Below, in pieces: positions 4,655-6,136 of a stretch of DNA of 6,136 bases (the stretch's first letter is position 1; each line of letters begins with the position of its first letter). The DNA is from Erysipelothrix sp. (GTDB lineage Bacteria > Bacillota_I > Bacilli_A > Erysipelotrichales > Erysipelotrichaceae): contig JASLJD010000008.1 of assembly GCA_030152625.1 (NCBI GenBank), positions 1-6,136 of the forward strand, read 5' to 3'. The notes below the pieces were generated by a model. The model was not told the DNA's origin, made no database searches, and saw nothing but the letters and a program-made list of their open reading frames with translations. Position numbers and translations under genes: made by a program.

Positions 4655-6046
4655 TTAAGCACCTTCGAATTTGACGCCTTCTTTTTCGAGTTTTTCAATT
4701 GTCTCTTTAAACTGTGGTAAATGCTTTTTGTTTGCAACCAGCATTTCATTCAACATGTCTCTGACATATTGACCACTTTCGATCAACGGATTGATCGTAA
4801 AGGCATGCATTGCGGTGTTGTAATTTCCGCTTACAGCTGCTTCAATGACTGTTTCTTCCATTGCTTTCATCATTTGAAGTGGTCCGCGTGCTGCAGCTGG
4901 GAAACGACCCCAGTTAAACGGTTCTGGACCATGAGAAGTAATGACTGAGGAAACCTCAATAATACTGTCATAAGGCAAATCCACAATCGTTCCATTGTTT
5001 TGTGTGCTGACAACCATTACTTTACGGGAGTCATTATGAATCGACTCAATTAATTCAACGGCGGCTTCGGAATAATAAGCTCCTCCACGTTTTTCTAATT
5101 GTTCCGGCTTATAATCAAGCTCAGGATCTTTGTAAAGTTCAAAGAGTTCAGCTTCCGTTTCTTTCACAACCTCTGCACGTGTTTCATTTTTTTGGAAGGC
5201 CTCTTGATGCTCTTCAACCATGTCACGGGTTATGTAGTAATAACGGTGGTATCCACACGGTAAAATTCCCAAGTCTTTAATCTGTTCATAATTATAGGTA
5301 ATTGGTTTGATATTTTTAACCTCTTGCAGTTTTTCTTTTGCGTACTCACTTTCTGGATGATAAAGACGATCGATTAGTTCATCCGTCACTTCACGTCCAT
5401 CAACATCCCATACACGGTGCCAGTGAAAATGGTTTAAACCGGCATATTTAATAAAGAGTTTGTCATCATGCAAGTCATAGCCCATGGCTTCATGGTTTTG
5501 TTTTGTTGCACCAACCGGAACATTGCAAAGACCAATTGTACGTTCCCATCCACCATAGCGAATCGCTGCTTCGGTAACCATTCCCGCTGGGTTGGTAAAG
5601 TTGATCAACCAAGCATTGGGAGCAAGCTCTTTCATATCTTCAATAATATCTAAGATAACCGGAATCGTTCGGAATGCTTTAAAAATTCCTCCGGCACCAT
5701 TGGTTTCTTGACCTAAAAGGCCGTATTTAGCTGGAATACGCTCATCAAGCTTTCGAGCATCCAGTTGCCCTACACGAAATTGAGTTGTGACAAAATCTGC
5801 ATCTTTCAAGGCTTCTCTTCGATCCAAACTGAGTTTTATTTCCCAGTCGAGACCTGCTGCTTCAACCATTCTTTGAGCCATTGCTCCAACAACCTCAAGC
5901 TTTTCGCGACCTTCCTCGATGTCTACAAGCCATAATTCTGCAATATCTAAGCGATCGGCACGCTCAATAAAACCTTCCATCAGTTCAGGTGTATAACTGC
6001 TTCCACCACCGATTGTAACAATCTTAAGTTTCTTTGATTTTGACAT
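4655..6046 (-). CDS. 6-phospho-beta-glucosidase, glycoside hydrolase family 4 (NAD- and metal-dependent)
   Basis: A 463-residue cytosolic enzyme that hydrolyses 6-phosphorylated beta-glucosides, such as cellobiose 6-phosphate delivered by a PTS, to glucose 6-phosphate and a sugar or aglycone. GH4 enzymes use NAD and a divalent metal (usually Mn) in a redox-elimination mechanism. Visible features are the N-terminal NAD-binding GGGSSYTPEL (13-22) with D42 ending the second strand, GQETNGAGG (112-120), NFTNPAG (149-155), metal ligands C174 in LCNVP and H206 in GLNHFHW, the Tyr-rich IxPCGYHRYYY region (261-271) expected to supply the base, and AFTINPLI (415-422). The CNVP signature favours the beta-glucosidase branch (LicH/CelF-like) over alpha-glucosidases or galactosidases. 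I start at ATG 6044-6046, served by AGGAGG/AAGG. Longer in-frame starts (ATG 6086-6088, TTG 6092-6094) lack a Shine-Dalgarno and would run through the promoter. Its own promoter, cre-like site and terminator frame it. No PTS gene is visible. Confidence 0.93.
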   Translation of the reverse strand: MSKSKKLKIVTIGGGSSYTPELMEGFIERADRLDIAELWLVDIEEGREKLEVVGAMAQRMVEAAGLDWEIKLSLDRREALKDADFVTTQFRVGQLDARKLDERIPAKYGLLGQETNGAGGIFKAFRTIPVILDIIEDMKELAPNAWLINFTNPAGMVTEAAIRYGGWERTIGLCNVPVGATKQNHEAMGYDLHDDKLFIKYAGLNHFHWHRVWDVDGREVTDELIDRLYHPESEYAKEKLQEVKNIKPITYNYEQIKDLGILPCGYHRYYYITRDMVEEHQEAFQKNETRAEVVKETEAELFELYKDPELDYKPEQLEKRGGAYYSEAAVELIESIHNDSRKVMVVSTQNNGTIVDLPYDSIIEVSSVITSHGPEPFNWGRFPAAARGPLQMMKAMEETVIEAAVSGNYNTAMHAFTINPLIESGQYVRDMLNEMLVANKKHLPQFKETIEKLEKEGVKFEGA

Positions 6047-6053
6047 ATTCAAA

Positions 6054-6063
6054 CCTTCCTCCT
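6054..6063 (-). promoter_or_regulatory. Shine-Dalgarno that fixes the GH4 start
   Basis: AGGAGGAAGG on the minus strand, ending 7 nt before the ATG at 6044-6046. It is the only good ribosome binding site near the gene's 5' end. It supports MSKSKKLKIVTIGGG as the true N-terminus, so that the NAD-binding strand starts near residue 8, as is usual in GH4. Confidence 0.85.
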
Positions 6064-6072
6064 CGTGTCTTA

Positions 6073-6088
6073 ATTCTATCGTTTTCAT
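6073..6088 (-). promoter_or_regulatory. cre-like catabolite-repression site over the GH4 promoter
   Basis: On the minus strand ATGAAAACGATAGAAT matches the Bacillus cre consensus WTGNNARCGNWWWCAW at 14 of 16 positions; the two mismatches are in the right half. It covers the -10 and part of the spacer, where bound CcpA would block RNA polymerase. Glucose repression of a beta-glucoside gene is the known pattern in Bacillota, but CcpA binding here is inferred. Confidence 0.5.
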
Positions 6089-6101
6089 GCCCAAATAACA
6101 A
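6073..6101 (-). promoter_or_regulatory. Probable GH4 promoter
   Basis: On the minus strand, TTGTTA (6096-6101), a 17-bp spacer and TAGAAT (6073-6078): 4/6 and 5/6 matches to the sigma-A consensus. The predicted start near 6066 gives a short leader of about 20 nt that begins just before the Shine-Dalgarno. The position fits the chosen ATG and excludes the longer reading-frame starts. Confidence 0.6.
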
Positions 6102-6136
6102 CAGGATTGAATGGCTTGTGTTTAAATTTCACGAAA
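6102..6136. other. Region upstream of the GH4 promoter, no gene seen
   Basis: The last 35 bases hold no reading frame or RNA that I recognise. GTGTTTAAATTTCAC at 6118-6132 is an imperfect dyad around TTTAAA, starting 17 bp beyond the GH4 -35. It could be an upstream operator, for example for the RpiR-type regulator, or could be chance in A/T-rich DNA. Confidence 0.25.

Noticed and set aside
4721..4948. 75-codon plus-strand frame antisense to GH4
   Set aside because: It opposes a conserved GH4 C-terminal region and shows an artefactual Cys/His/Phe-rich composition.
5468..5653. 61-codon plus-strand frame antisense to GH4
   Set aside because: It is antisense to the NFTNPAG/LCNVP region, with no ribosome binding site.
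1..6136. Mobile element, CRISPR array, phage gene, toxin-antitoxin pair or new multi-gene defence system
   Set aside because: There are no direct repeat series, transposase or integrase motifs, or unexplained gene clusters. Every sizeable non-shadow reading frame belongs to a known family, and the gaps are short and filled by regulatory sites.

Overview
The window is ordinary chromosomal DNA from a low-GC Gram-positive bacterium (Bacillota). Evidence: A/T-rich intergenic regions, strong GGAGG-type ribosome binding sites, consensus sigma-A promoters, rho-independent terminators, and a boxA-bearing rRNA leader of the Bacillota type. UGA is used as a stop codon, so this is not a Mycoplasma-type genetic code. 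The genus cannot be fixed from the sequence; the Erysipelotrichia or a neighbouring class would fit, as a guess only.

Layout from left to right. (1) Positions 1-135 hold the promoter and leader of an rRNA operon that runs leftward out of the window. It is divergent from pepF, a cytosolic M3B oligoendopeptidase F (223-1971, +). (2) pepF converges on a small serine esterase (1996-2733, -), and the two share a palindromic terminator. (3) Upstream of the esterase, on the same strand, lies tRNA-Ser(GGA) with its own promoter and terminator. (4) Divergent from the tRNA is a MurR/RpiR-family regulator (2964-3797, +). It converges with no gap on a Cof-type HAD phosphatase (3798-4586, -), and the regulator's apparent terminator lies inside the phosphatase coding sequence. 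(5) Upstream of the phosphatase is a GH4 6-phospho-beta-glucosidase (4655-6046, -) with its own promoter, a cre-like site on that promoter, and its own terminator.

Functionally, the right half looks like a small sugar-phosphate module: an enzyme that splits PTS-imported phospho-beta-glucosides, a sugar-phosphate-sensing RpiR regulator, and a HAD sugar-phosphatase-like protein. No PTS transporter gene is visible, so the substrate route is inferred. The left half is housekeeping: peptide degradation, an esterase, a tRNA and an rRNA operon.

Three genes have a longer in-frame start that I reject in favour of a downstream ATG with a properly spaced Shine-Dalgarno: the esterase, the HAD protein and the GH4 enzyme. 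I see no mobile element, CRISPR array, prophage piece or unknown multi-gene system. The points most worth checking are regulatory: the terminator embedded in a convergent gene, a promoter nested against a terminator, and the cre-like site.
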